Position numbers and translations under genes: made by a program
Shown here: in pieces, positions 14,437-21,725 of the stretch
Position numbering within the stretch: position 1 is the first letter of the stretch
Layout: each line of letters opens with the position of its first letter
Origin: Bacteroides sp.
GTDB taxonomy: Bacteria > Bacillota > Clostridia > Oscillospirales > Ruminococcaceae
Length of the DNA stretch: 35,796 nt
Direction: 5' to 3'
NCBI GenBank assembly: GCA_023663265.1
Contig: JAMPHV010000016.1
Location: 1-35,796 of the forward strand
Notes under the pieces: generated by a model
Told to the model about the DNA's origin: nothing
The model's input: only the letters and a program-made list of their open reading frames with translations
Database searches by the model: none

Positions 14437-15504
14437 ATGGCACTCGATATCAATGAAATTCTCGACGAAGCAAGAGCAATAAAAGCCTCCGACGTACATT
14501 TCACCGTAGGACTGCCCCCGATAGTCCGTATAAACGGCGATATCAAAAAATTCGCGAAATACCCCGATATGACGGAACCTCTTATAGTCAGCATTATCAA
14601 TCAGATAACCACCGTTAAGCATAAGCAGATAATACAGCAGGGCTTGGACGCCGACTTTTCCTATGTTTCCACCGCGGGACAGAGGCACAGAGTCAACGTT
14701 TACCGTCAGCGCGGTTACCACGCGGTGGCGCTTCGTCTGCTGCTGAACGAGATACCCACGCTGAAGGACTTGGGTCTGCCCGCGCTGTTGGGCGAGTTCG
14801 CGCTGAGACCGAGAGGAATGGTGCTGGTAACGGGACCTACGGGCTCGGGCAAGTCCACCACCCTTGCGGCGATGATAGACTATATCAACCGTCAGAAAAA
14901 CTGCCATATCATCACGATAGAGGACCCTATCGAATACGTGCACAATCATAAGCAGTCCATGATCACACAGCGCGAGGTAAACGTGGACGTTGAAAGCTTC
15001 TCAAAGGCTCTGCGCTCCTCCCTCCGTGAGGACCCCGACGTTATTTTGGTGGGAGAAATGCGCGACTTCGAGACGATAAACGCCGCCGTTACCGCCGCAG
15101 AAACGGGACATTTGGTGCTTTCCACCCTGCATACCACGGGCGCGGCAGAGACCCTTGACCGTATCGTTGACGTGTACCCCGCCCACTCTCAGGGGCAGAT
15201 ACGCTCCCAGCTCAGTAACGTGCTTGTGGGCATAGTTTCGCAGACCCTTGTGCCCACGGCGGACAAAAAGGGGCGCGTGGCGGCTCTCGAGCTGCTTAAG
15301 GGCACCGACGCGGTGGCGGCTCTTATCCGCGAGGGCAAGATATTCCAAATACCCAACTCCATTGCCACGGGCAAGGCGGACGGTATGTTTACCCTCGATC
15401 AGCACTTGGCTTCATTGGTGAGAAGCGGCAAGATCACCGAGGATATCGCCAAGTCCCGCTGTCACGACCGCAAGGAATTTGAGCAGTATTTGGGAATGAG
15501 ATAG
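14437..15504 (+). CDS. pilT: Type IV pilus retraction ATPase PilT
   Basis: This ATPase disassembles pilin at the base and powers twitching. The product has 355 residues, the usual size. It has a short PAS-like N-terminal domain (ASDVHFTVGLPPIVRINGDI) and Walker A GPTGSGKST from residue 133. The Asp-rich Walker B region is DPDVILVGEMRDFETI and the His box is GHLVLSTLHTTGAAETLDRI. There is no tetracysteine motif, which distinguishes it from PilB. ATGAAAGGAAA gives the ribosome binding site. A dedicated retraction motor implies dynamic pili. It is cotranscribed with pilB, and the major pilin that follows has its own promoter. Confidence 0.94.
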   Translation: MALDINEILDEARAIKASDVHFTVGLPPIVRINGDIKKFAKYPDMTEPLIVSIINQITTVKHKQIIQQGLDADFSYVSTAGQRHRVNVYRQRGYHAVALRLLLNEIPTLKDLGLPALLGEFALRPRGMVLVTGPTGSGKSTTLAAMIDYINRQKNCHIITIEDPIEYVHNHKQSMITQREVNVDVESFSKALRSSLREDPDVILVGEMRDFETINAAVTAAETGHLVLSTLHTTGAAETLDRIVDVYPAHSQGQIRSQLSNVLVGIVSQTLVPTADKKGRVAALELLKGTDAVAALIREGKIFQIPNSIATGKADGMFTLDQHLASLVRSGKITEDIAKSRCHDRKEFEQYLGMR

Positions 15505-15595
15505 GAAAAATTTTTAAAAATTTATTAAAATGCAACTTTTCTTTCGTTGGTTTTATACAAATTTGGTAAAATGTCTAAAAACTTTTAGAAAAGAG

Positions 15596-15624
15596 TTGAT
15601 TTTTTTATCGACCTGTGCTATAAT
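15596..15624 (+). promoter_or_regulatory. Extended -10 promoter of the major pilin gene
   Basis: TTGATT at 15596-15601, a 17-base spacer and TATAAT at 15619-15624, with TG at 15616-15617 as extended -10. The surrounding region is very AT-rich, like an UP element. The 5' UTR is about 56 bases and holds a small hairpin (ATGCT/AGCAT, 15642-15659) ahead of AGGAGGG. The strength fits a highly made structural subunit. Confidence 0.8.
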
Positions 15625-15686
15625 AAAGTCACAAAATAAAAATGCTTGTAGGAGAGCATAAAACTATTTAGGAGGGCTTAAAAGCT

Positions 15687-16226
15687 ATGTTAAACAAAAT
15701 ACGCAAGCTGAGGGAGAAGAAAGGCTTCACCCTCGTTGAGTTGATTGTAGTTATCGCAATCATCGCAATCTTGACCGCAGTTATCGTTCCTTTGGTAGGT
15801 AGGTATTCGGCTCAAGCTACATATACCACGCTTCAGGACGCTGCAAAGACCATTTCCAACAACACCAATACCGTTATTTCCGATGTTACAATGATGGGCT
15901 CTGTTATCAGCGGCGTAACCGTAACAGGTTCTAAGGCGAGCGGAACTCTTACTATTGCCGATGTAGCGGCAACAGGAACAACTCCTGCTGATTTCAAGAC
16001 TAAGTTGCAGTCATCCTTGCAGGATGCCGTTCCCGACGGCGCAGTGTTCGTAGTTTATATTACCACAAACACCGTTGGCGGCGTTCGTTATTCCACAAGC
16101 GAAACATTGGCTAATTTGCAGAGCGGCACCGTAAGCTCCGTAACCGGTTTCAATGAAGCATATCAGCTTACTGCCAGTGGTAACACTACTCCTGTTGGCG
16201 TTGCGGGCAACCAGATAACCAGCTGA
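15687..16226 (+). CDS. pilA: Major type IV pilin (probable)
   Basis: The product has 179 residues. The leader MLNKIRKLREKKG (13 residues) precedes FTLVE, the canonical class-A cleavage and methylation site with Glu5, and a long hydrophobic helix (LIVVIAIIAILTAVIVPLV). The mature part is rich in Thr, Ser, Ala, Val and Gly, ends in TS and has no cysteine, so it lacks the disulphide loop of proteobacterial pilins. AGGAGGG lies about 9 bases before the ATG. I call it the major pilin from its own strong promoter, small size and position behind pilT. A strong hairpin follows its stop codon. Confidence 0.88.
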   Translation: MLNKIRKLREKKGFTLVELIVVIAIIAILTAVIVPLVGRYSAQATYTTLQDAAKTISNNTNTVISDVTMMGSVISGVTVTGSKASGTLTIADVAATGTTPADFKTKLQSSLQDAVPDGAVFVVYITTNTVGGVRYSTSETLANLQSGTVSSVTGFNEAYQLTASGNTTPVGVAGNQITS

Positions 16227-16261
16227 TGAAACTTAAAAAATCCTAACCACATTAAACTAAT

Positions 16262-16293
16262 AATTTACCCCGCTCCAAAAGGCGGGGTGAATT
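16262..16293 (+). promoter_or_regulatory. Hairpin between major and minor pilin genes
   Basis: AATTTACCCCGC (16262-16273) pairs with GCGGGGTGAATT (16282-16293), 12 bp including one G-U pair, with an 8-base loop. There is no T tract. It ends only a few bases before the AGGAGG of the next gene. It could protect the 3' end of the pilin mRNA, or partly block read-through or translation of the second pilin. Either would give more shaft pilin than minor pilin. Confidence 0.6.
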
Positions 16294-16309
16294 TGTAGGA
16301 GGTTCCTCT

Positions 16310-16915
16310 ATGAAAAGGCTCTTTAAAAAACAAGGCTTTACCTTGGTCGAAATGATAGTCGTTGTTGCAATTATCGGCATTATGCTCGGCATCGTCGTGC
16401 CCCTGCTCAACACCAATTCCGCAAGGGAAAGGGAGGCAAGGGAGAACGCAAGAGCCTTTTATTCCAACGTTCAAGAGCTGATGATCGACGAGAAGCTCAG
16501 CGGAACGGCGTTGGGCGGGACTTATACGTTGATCTACGCGACCGTCGCACCGCAGCCCGGCGTAAGCACGGTCCCCGAGGTCAAGGTATATAAGCATAAC
16601 AGCACCTCTATCAGCGGCTTCTCTTCCGCCGTCGCACCCGTTGAGATCGCGGCGGGCGACCCTTGGGAGGAGTTTGCGGGCTCTCTTAAGAAGCTGCTTT
16701 CCTCAAACGACCAGGGGGTAAACGTTTATTATTACGCGGTGGTGGACGACAAATACCGCGTGGTCATCTCCTATTATTCCCTTGACACATACAGCGAGAT
16801 AGCGGGCAGAAGCTTTGCGGGAGACTGCCGCGTTAACAGCGCAAGCGGCGACCAGGTATGGACGGGAGCTTATCCCTACGCCAAGTCGGTTTCGGGGGAA
16901 ACCGTGTTCGGTTAA
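16310..16915 (+). CDS. Type IV pilin-like protein (prepilin)
   Basis: The product has 201 residues. The leader MKRLFKKQG precedes FTLVE and a hydrophobic helix (MIVVVAIIGIMLGIVVPLL), a textbook prepilin. After the helix comes an Arg/Glu-rich coil (NSAREREARENARAFY) and a beta-rich globular part with no recognised subfamily. AGGAGG precedes the ATG. It follows the major pilin by 83 bases, probably on the same transcript behind the hairpin at 16262-16293. It could be an accessory shaft subunit or a GspH-like minor pilin. A strong terminator follows. Confidence 0.85.
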   Translation: MKRLFKKQGFTLVEMIVVVAIIGIMLGIVVPLLNTNSAREREARENARAFYSNVQELMIDEKLSGTALGGTYTLIYATVAPQPGVSTVPEVKVYKHNSTSISGFSSAVAPVEIAAGDPWEEFAGSLKKLLSSNDQGVNVYYYAVVDDKYRVVISYYSLDTYSEIAGRSFAGDCRVNSASGDQVWTGAYPYAKSVSGETVFG

Positions 16916-16934
16916 GGAAATTTTATGAGGCTGT

Positions 16935-16970
16935 AAAAAAACGACCTGTCGGAGACGGGTCGTTTTTTTA
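16935..16970 (+). terminator. Rho-independent terminator ending the pilus locus
   Basis: ACGACCTG (16941-16948) pairs with CGGGTCGT (16956-16963) including one G-U pair, flanked by an A run before and seven T after (16963-16969). It is symmetric enough to work on both strands. The stem sequence is almost the same as that of the terminator at 19493-19515. Confidence 0.9.
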
Positions 16971-16976
16971 ATAATA

Positions 16977-17007
16977 ATTGACAATTGATAATTGATAATT
17001 GACAATT
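16977..17007. repeat. 7-bp tandem repeat (ATTGAYA) next to the nuclease gene
   Basis: Four head-to-tail units, ATTGACA, ATTGATA, ATTGATA and ATTGACA, plus a partial fifth. A related tract lies at 18015-18032 on the other side of the nuclease gene. A small hairpin (GTCGG/CCGAC, 17013-17027) follows. Between here and the end of the nuclease gene at 17094 I see nothing else. Confidence 0.8.
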
Positions 17008-17093
17008 AAGGTGTCGGCTTCACCGACGGATTTTGATTTTGCGGTGATGATTTATAGGTTTGATGTTAATAATTAACAAATGAAAGCGTTTCG

Positions 17094-17939
17094 TCAGCTT
17101 TGCAGGCTCCGATCGGCGGATTTTAGCCGAATAGACAGCTCACGAATTTTATCGAGAGGCAGCTTTGTAGCCTTTGCAATATCTTCCTCGGAAACGGTGC
17201 CTAACTGTAAAAACTCATAAGCAATCTCAATTGTTTTTTCGACTGCTCTCTCATTAAGTCTATCTTCCATAATTTTGCTCATATACTCCACTCCTTTCGG
17301 TGTTTCCTTAAAAAACTTCATTCTCTCGGCTAAGGGCTTAAGAAGCATTTCATCAGCCTTGCTGCACCTAAGATCGTGTATCAGCTTCGCAAGCTCCGAT
17401 GTATCTTCTGTATTATTATACGATCCGTTGATATAAATAATATGCTCGCCGTCGTTAAAGGGCTCTCCCGTTGTAACATTCATACGTTCAATTCGGTAAA
17501 CCGCCTTTCCTTTTCCAAAGAAATCGTTTTCGGTAATGAATATCACGTATGTATTCGGAAGCGCGTTAAAGTTTTTGTTAGCCTTTAGATTATCTACGTC
17601 CATTGCGCTTGAATGGTACCTTGCTCTGTGAGGGTCTGCGCCTTTGTCCTGTCTTTGCACTTCGATGTCATACTGCTGTCCTTGACTGTCAACTCCGAAC
17701 ACATCAAGGCAGACGGAACGCTCGCCGAACAAATGCTGTAGATCGTATTGCGTTTCTTCCTTGGTAAGTATCAGATCGGGACGGTCTACTATAATGCGGA
17801 GAACAAACTGCGCCAGTTCAAGATCGTTTCTGAACAATTCCCGCATAAAATCATCGTCAAGAGGACGGTACTGTTCAAGCTGTGCGAGATTTTTCAAGCG
17901 CTCCTTTTCGGAATTTATTCCGATTTCTGCTCCTGCCAA
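17094..17939 (-). CDS. Rpn-family PD-(D/E)XK nuclease / putative transposase
   Basis: The product has 281 residues from a TTG start at 17939, which is preceded by GAGGGGGA and by a good promoter. The nuclease core shows Asp79 (VCLDVFGVD) and Glu93-Val-Gln95 (YDIEVQRQD), followed by the RARYHSSAMD segment typical of this subgroup. The C-terminus is a charged helical tail with a degenerate LGTVSEEDIAKAT motif. It belongs to a different subgroup from the nuclease at 10426, so the two are not a recent duplication. Related ATTGATA repeats bracket it. Role inferred only from the family: DNA cleavage linked to recombination. Confidence 0.85.
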   Translation of the reverse strand: MAGAEIGINSEKERLKNLAQLEQYRPLDDDFMRELFRNDLELAQFVLRIIVDRPDLILTKEETQYDLQHLFGERSVCLDVFGVDSQGQQYDIEVQRQDKGADPHRARYHSSAMDVDNLKANKNFNALPNTYVIFITENDFFGKGKAVYRIERMNVTTGEPFNDGEHIIYINGSYNNTEDTSELAKLIHDLRCSKADEMLLKPLAERMKFFKETPKGVEYMSKIMEDRLNERAVEKTIEIAYEFLQLGTVSEEDIAKATKLPLDKIRELSIRLKSADRSLQS

Positions 17940-17980
17940 TGAAATCCCCCTCTTACTGCGTTTTGGTTCCTTATAAGTGT

Positions 17981-18009
17981 ATTATATCATTTTTCTATAA
18001 ATAAATCAA
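17981..18009 (-). promoter_or_regulatory. Promoter of the second Rpn-type nuclease
   Basis: Read on the minus strand: TTGATT (18009 to 18004), a 17-base spacer, and TATAAT (17986 to 17981) with TG one base upstream as extended -10. The leader is short, about 35 bases. Confidence 0.75.
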
Positions 18010-18014
18010 TAGTA

Positions 18015-18032
18015 ATTGATAATCGATAATCG
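18015..18032. repeat. ATYGATA tandem repeat, right side of the nuclease gene
   Basis: Units ATTGATA, ATCGATA and a partial ATCG run head to tail. They match the tract at 16977-17007 with T-to-C changes. The pair brackets the nuclease gene and its promoter. Confidence 0.6.
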
Positions 18033-18139
18033 AAAGCTGCTCAGCATATAAAAAGGCGTTCCGCCGCCGAGGGGGCTTGTTTTCTTAACGATCCCCCAAC
18101 AATTTTCATAAGAAGATCACAATTTTTTAAATTTACCCT

Positions 18140-18168
18140 TTTACATTCAAGCAATAATATGTTATAAT
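18140..18168 (+). promoter_or_regulatory. Extended -10 promoter of the foldase lipoprotein gene
   Basis: TTTACA at 18140-18145, a 17-base spacer and TATAAT at 18163-18168, with TG at 18160-18161. The transcript leader is about 35 bases. Confidence 0.75.
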
Positions 18169-18208
18169 AAAAGGAACAAAAAAGAAAGGAAGCTGTATTT
18201 TTGTAAAA

Positions 18209-19465
18209 ATGAATAAGAAGATCATATCCGTGTTGACCGCCTCCGCGGTTTTGCTTACCTCGCTGACCGCCTGCAAGAAAAATGAAATAAACGGCGTTGA
18301 CCCCTCGGCTCCCGTGGCGCGTATCGAAGCTCCGCCCGAGGGCGCAAGGGATCGCTTTACGATCACATATAAGGATTTTTTCAGCGAATACGATTTTTAT
18401 ATGGCAAGAGGAGGCTATACCGAGGAGCACGACCCCGAGCTTGCCGAGACGCAGCGGGATAATACCATAAGATATTTGGTGCAGGAAAGAGTTATCCTCT
18501 ATTTGGCGGAGCAAATGGGCATAACCTCGGACTCGCTCACGGAGCAGGAAAAGCAAGGTATAGACGAGATCGTACAGGAAAATATAGACAGCTGGTGCGA
18601 CAGCTACAGCTCCGACGCTGCGTCCGAGCTGGGACAGACCTATACCGAGGAGGAGCTTCGCAATAAGGAGCTGGAGCTGTTTTCCGCATTTTTGGCTGAG
18701 TCGGGCTTGACCACCGACAGCTTTTATACGTGGGAGATAAACGGAGCCATAAGAGATAAGTTTGTCGAGGGGGTTTCCGACAGTATAAGCGATGAAACGG
18801 TGCTTGAATTTGTGCAGGACACGGTAAACGACGCCATGGATAAGTACGAAAACGATCTTGCGGTTTTTGAGCAGTCCTATACCGCCTTTTACGTGCCCGA
18901 GGGCTCCCGCAGGGTACAGCAGATACTGGTAAAGATAGACGACACCTCTATAAGCGAGGTGGCGGCTTACCGCAAGGACGGCGACGACCAAAAGGCGGAC
19001 GAGATATTGAACGAGGCTCTTCAAAAGATCAGATTCAGAATAGACGAGGCTTACTCCAAGCTGGAAAGCGGCGAAAGCTGGGAAACGGTACAGGCGGAAT
19101 ACAACGACGAGACCGACACAAACGGCGTTGACTATATGCTGTACCCCAAAAGCACCACCGTAAAATCCGAGGTAATAAACGCGGCTATGGCGATACCGCA
19201 GCCGGGAGAGTATTCGCCCGTATGCAAAAGCGATTCGGGCTACTTCATAATTTATTATACGGGTAAGGCGGAGCTGTCCGACGAGCGCATAGAGGAGCTT
19301 AACAGACAGGCGCGCGAATTTCTCGCAAGCGAGGAGTCCTACAAGCGTATAACCGATTTTATGACGGAATACCCTTACCTTTACGATTACGAGCTCCTTG
19401 ACCTGGAGGAGGGAAGCTTGGAGATGAGCTCAGACTCAACCTCGGCACAATCAGACGAACAATAA
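18209..19465 (+). CDS. PrsA/parvulin-like foldase lipoprotein
   Basis: The product has 418 residues. A lipoprotein signal peptide ends in LTAC, so Cys22 would be lipidated and the protein anchored outside the membrane. A SurA/PrsA-like N-terminal helical region (about 50-225) precedes a parvulin (PpiC) rotamase domain at about 230-360: RRVQQILVKID, SGESWETVQAEYNDETDTNG and PGEYSPVCKSDSGYFIIYYT. Such proteins help secreted proteins fold after Sec export, and pilus or surface proteins could be clients. The Shine-Dalgarno AAAGGAAG ends about 16 bases before the ATG, unusually far, with no better start in frame. The acidic Ser-rich tail is not conserved. Confidence 0.85.
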   Translation: MNKKIISVLTASAVLLTSLTACKKNEINGVDPSAPVARIEAPPEGARDRFTITYKDFFSEYDFYMARGGYTEEHDPELAETQRDNTIRYLVQERVILYLAEQMGITSDSLTEQEKQGIDEIVQENIDSWCDSYSSDAASELGQTYTEEELRNKELELFSAFLAESGLTTDSFYTWEINGAIRDKFVEGVSDSISDETVLEFVQDTVNDAMDKYENDLAVFEQSYTAFYVPEGSRRVQQILVKIDDTSISEVAAYRKDGDDQKADEILNEALQKIRFRIDEAYSKLESGESWETVQAEYNDETDTNGVDYMLYPKSTTVKSEVINAAMAIPQPGEYSPVCKSDSGYFIIYYTGKAELSDERIEELNRQAREFLASEESYKRITDFMTEYPYLYDYELLDLEEGSLEMSSDSTSAQSDEQ

Positions 19466-19492
19466 AAACTTGTCAATTATTATAACGAAAAA

Positions 19493-19519
19493 ACGACCTG
19501 TTTCCGACAGGTCGTTTTT
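19493..19519 (+). terminator. Rho-independent terminator after the foldase gene
   Basis: ACGACCTGT (19493-19501) and ACAGGTCGT (19507-19515) form a perfect 9-bp stem, preceded by A6 and followed by T7. It probably works in both directions. Confidence 0.9.
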
Positions 19520-19558
19520 TTACAGCCCGTTTTTATTATTACAAAAAAAATTCCCCCC

Positions 19559-19587
19559 TTGACAAGTCTTTGTTTATCATATATAAT
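19559..19587 (+). promoter_or_regulatory. Consensus promoter of the zur-znu operon
   Basis: TTGACA at 19559-19564, a 17-base spacer and TATAAT at 19582-19587: both hexamers are perfect. The -10 is the left edge of the palindrome described next, so a bound repressor would block RNA polymerase. Confidence 0.88.
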
Positions 19588-19616
19588 ATGAAATTGAAAC
19601 TCAATTTCATATTATA
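19582..19616. promoter_or_regulatory. 35-bp perfect palindrome, probable Zur/Fur operator
   Basis: Arms TATAATATGAAATTGA (19582-19597) and TCAATTTCATATTATA (19601-19616) are exact reverse complements around AAC. It covers the -10 and the start of transcription and lies about 30 bases before a Fur-family gene followed by zinc transporter genes. Autorepression by that regulator with metal bound is the simplest reading. It does not look like the Bacillus Zur box core. Confidence 0.85.
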
Positions 19617-19644
19617 AGCTATTGATCAAAAACGGAGTGATCCC

Positions 19645-20058
19645 ATGAAAGAACAAAAATCCTATAAAACACGTCAGCGTTCTCGGGTGCTGGAATGTCT
19701 CGTTCGGAACAGCGACAGGCATATGACAGCCGAGGAAATATTCGAGGAGCTTAAAACGACAAATACGGAAATAGGGAAATCCACCGTTTACCGTACTCTC
19801 GAAAAGCTCATTGAAGAGGGAAAGGCGCGAAAATACTTCTCCGACGAGGGAAAAAGCGCTTGCTATCAATACATTGACGAAAACGGGAGCTGCGCCAGTC
19901 ATTTTCATTTGAAGTGCACTCGCTGCGGAAGACTTATCCATTTAAAATGCGATTATCTGACCGATGTTGAAAAGCACGTTTACGAACGCCACAGATTTAC
20001 CGTGGATAATACCAAGACCGTACTGTACGGAGTTTGCGAGGATTGCGGCGGTGAATAA
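19645..20058 (+). CDS. zur: Fur-family metalloregulator, probably Zur
   Basis: The product has 137 residues. The N-terminal winged helix (MTAEEIFEEL...IGKSTVYRTLEKLIEEG) is the DNA-binding part. The C-terminal dimerisation half carries HFHLKC and two CxxC pairs, Cys91/94 and Cys131/134, the structural zinc site. His86 and His88 are likely regulatory ligands. Because znuA, znuC and znuB follow with overlaps, I assign it to zinc (Zur), not iron or peroxide; sequence alone cannot settle this. It would act at the palindrome 19582-19616, turning off its own operon when zinc is plentiful. Confidence 0.88.
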   Translation: MKEQKSYKTRQRSRVLECLVRNSDRHMTAEEIFEELKTTNTEIGKSTVYRTLEKLIEEGKARKYFSDEGKSACYQYIDENGSCASHFHLKCTRCGRLIHLKCDYLTDVEKHVYERHRFTVDNTKTVLYGVCEDCGGE

Positions 20059-21025
20059 AAAAATTATTTCTTTTTTGACCGCGCTCCTTTTGAGCGCCGC
20101 GGCTTTGACCGCCTGCGCGCCCTCCGACAGAGAGCTTGCGGACGGAGGTATAAGCGTTGTGACGACGATTTTCCCCCAATATGATTTTGCGAGACAGATC
20201 GGAGGGGACAGAATAAGGCTTAAAATGCTTACCACCCCCGGGGGCGAAAGCCATTCCTACGAGCCTACCCCTCAGGATATAAAGGTTGTCTCGGAATGCG
20301 ACATATTTATCTGCGCAGGCGGAGAGTCGGATATTTGGTATAACTCGGTCCTGAAAACGGTAGATACCTCGGATATGACGGTCATAAGCCTTATGGACTG
20401 CGTCGAGACGGTGGAAGAGGAAGCCGTCGAGGGAATGAGCGAAAAGCTGTCGGTCTTCGGCGGCGAAGCAGAGGAAAAGGAATACGACGAGCACGTCTGG
20501 ACATCTCTGAAAAATGCGCAGCTCATCTCAAAGAGGATCGGTGAGGCTATGGCAGCCGCCGACAGCGCAAACGCGGATTTTTACGCGAGCAGCACGGACG
20601 AGTATATCAAAAGACTTTCCGAGCTTGACTTGAAATATGCGCAGGCTGTGGAGAGCGCAGAGAATAAAACGCTTGTTTTCGGCGACCGTTTTCCTTTTCG
20701 TTATCTTTTTGACGATTACGGCTTGAAGTATTACGCCGCCTTTCCGGGGTGCAGCACCGATTCCGACGTAAGCGCCAAGACAATGCTTTTTTTGATAAAC
20801 CGCGTTAAAGAGGAAAAGCTGCCCGCCGTATACTATATCGAGTTCGGCGCAAAAAAAATAGCGGACGCGGTAGCCGAGGAAACAGGCGCGGAGCCTCTTC
20901 TTTTTCATTCCTGTCACACGGTGTCGAAAGAGGAGTTCAACAGCGGCGCTACTTACCTGTCCTTAATGGAACAAAATCTTGAAAATCTGAAAAGAGGGCT
21001 TAACATTGAATCTGATCGAATGTGA
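20051..21025 (+). CDS. znuA: Zinc ABC transporter substrate-binding lipoprotein (ZnuA/AdcA type)
   Basis: The product has 324 residues from a GTG start at 20051, 8 bases inside the end of zur; the longer open frame to 19964 lacks a signal peptide. The lipobox LTAC gives Cys22. Ligand candidates are His68 (GGESHSYEPTP) and His148 (DEHVWTS). The third histidine of classical ZnuA is replaced in a DRFPFRYLFDDYGL context, and a later FHSCH motif may contribute. The loop between the ligands is acidic (Glu/Asp), not His-rich. It captures zinc (or manganese) outside the membrane for ZnuBC. Its 3' end overlaps znuC by 20 bases. Confidence 0.88.
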   Translation: MNKKIISFLTALLLSAAALTACAPSDRELADGGISVVTTIFPQYDFARQIGGDRIRLKMLTTPGGESHSYEPTPQDIKVVSECDIFICAGGESDIWYNSVLKTVDTSDMTVISLMDCVETVEEEAVEGMSEKLSVFGGEAEEKEYDEHVWTSLKNAQLISKRIGEAMAAADSANADFYASSTDEYIKRLSELDLKYAQAVESAENKTLVFGDRFPFRYLFDDYGLKYYAAFPGCSTDSDVSAKTMLFLINRVKEEKLPAVYYIEFGAKKIADAVAEETGAEPLLFHSCHTVSKEEFNSGATYLSLMEQNLENLKRGLNIESDRM

Positions 21026-21725
21026 AGGACTTACAATGTCGTACGAGGGGGTCGCGGCGCTCAGCAATGTGTCCTTTTCCCTTGAAAGCGGCGATTATAT
21101 GCTTATCTTGGGCGAAAACGGCTCGGGAAAAAGCACTTTGATAAAGGGTCTCTTAGGGCTTAAGTCCGCCTCCTCGGGGAAAATATCCTTTAACGGGATA
21201 ACTTCGAGGCAGATAGGCTATCTTCCGCAGCAAAACGCCATACAAAAGGACTTTCCCGCTACGGTAAGGGAGGTCATACTGTCGGGCTGTTTGGGCGCGG
21301 GCGGGTTTTCGCCCTTTTATACCAAGGCGCAAAAGGAAAACGCCGAAGAGTGTATGAAGCACCTCCACCTTTACGAGATACGCAAAAAGAGCTTCCGCGA
21401 CCTTTCGGGAGGACAGCAGCAGCGCGTGCTCATAGCGAGGGCGCTGTGCGCCGCGGATAAGCTTTTGCTGCTGGACGAGCCTGTAACGGGGCTTGACGCG
21501 GTGGTTACCGCCGAGCTGTACGACCTTATCGACCATTTGAACACTGTTCATAATATGACGATAATTATGATATCCCACGATCTTTCAAACGCCTTGAAGT
21601 ACGCCAACAAGGTGCTGCATATTTCCTCGGACAGCTCCTTTTTCGGCTCAGCCGAGGAATATTTAAAGACCGATTTTTACAAAAATATGAGCGGAGGTAA
21701 CGGTCATGACGGATATTCTTGCTGA
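21006..21725 (+). CDS. znuC: Zinc ABC transporter ATP-binding protein ZnuC
   Basis: The product has 239 residues from a TTG start, preceded by AGAGG inside znuA. Walker A is GENGSGKST (about 36-44), the Q loop lies in GYLPQQNA, the signature is LSGGQQQR, and Walker B is LLLLDEP followed by the switch His in MISHD. It powers zinc import with ZnuB. The 20-base overlaps on both sides fix it in one operon with zur, znuA and znuB. Confidence 0.93.
   Translation: MNLIECEGLTMSYEGVAALSNVSFSLESGDYMLILGENGSGKSTLIKGLLGLKSASSGKISFNGITSRQIGYLPQQNAIQKDFPATVREVILSGCLGAGGFSPFYTKAQKENAEECMKHLHLYEIRKKSFRDLSGGQQQRVLIARALCAADKLLLLDEPVTGLDAVVTAELYDLIDHLNTVHNMTIIMISHDLSNALKYANKVLHISSDSSFFGSAEEYLKTDFYKNMSGGNGHDGYSC

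Noticed and set aside
12928-14949. 673-residue minus-strand frame opposite pilB/pilT
   Set aside because: The length is striking but it is antisense to two certain ATPase genes and has the composition of a reversed reading frame.
18041-19024. 327-residue minus-strand frame opposite the foldase gene
   Set aside because: The plus strand has a promoter, signal peptide and parvulin domain, while the minus frame has no recognisable domain.
19964-20050. Longer N-terminus for the zinc-binding lipoprotein
   Set aside because: The open frame extends into zur, but the extra residues remove the signal peptide. The GTG at 20051 gives a normal lipoprotein signal.
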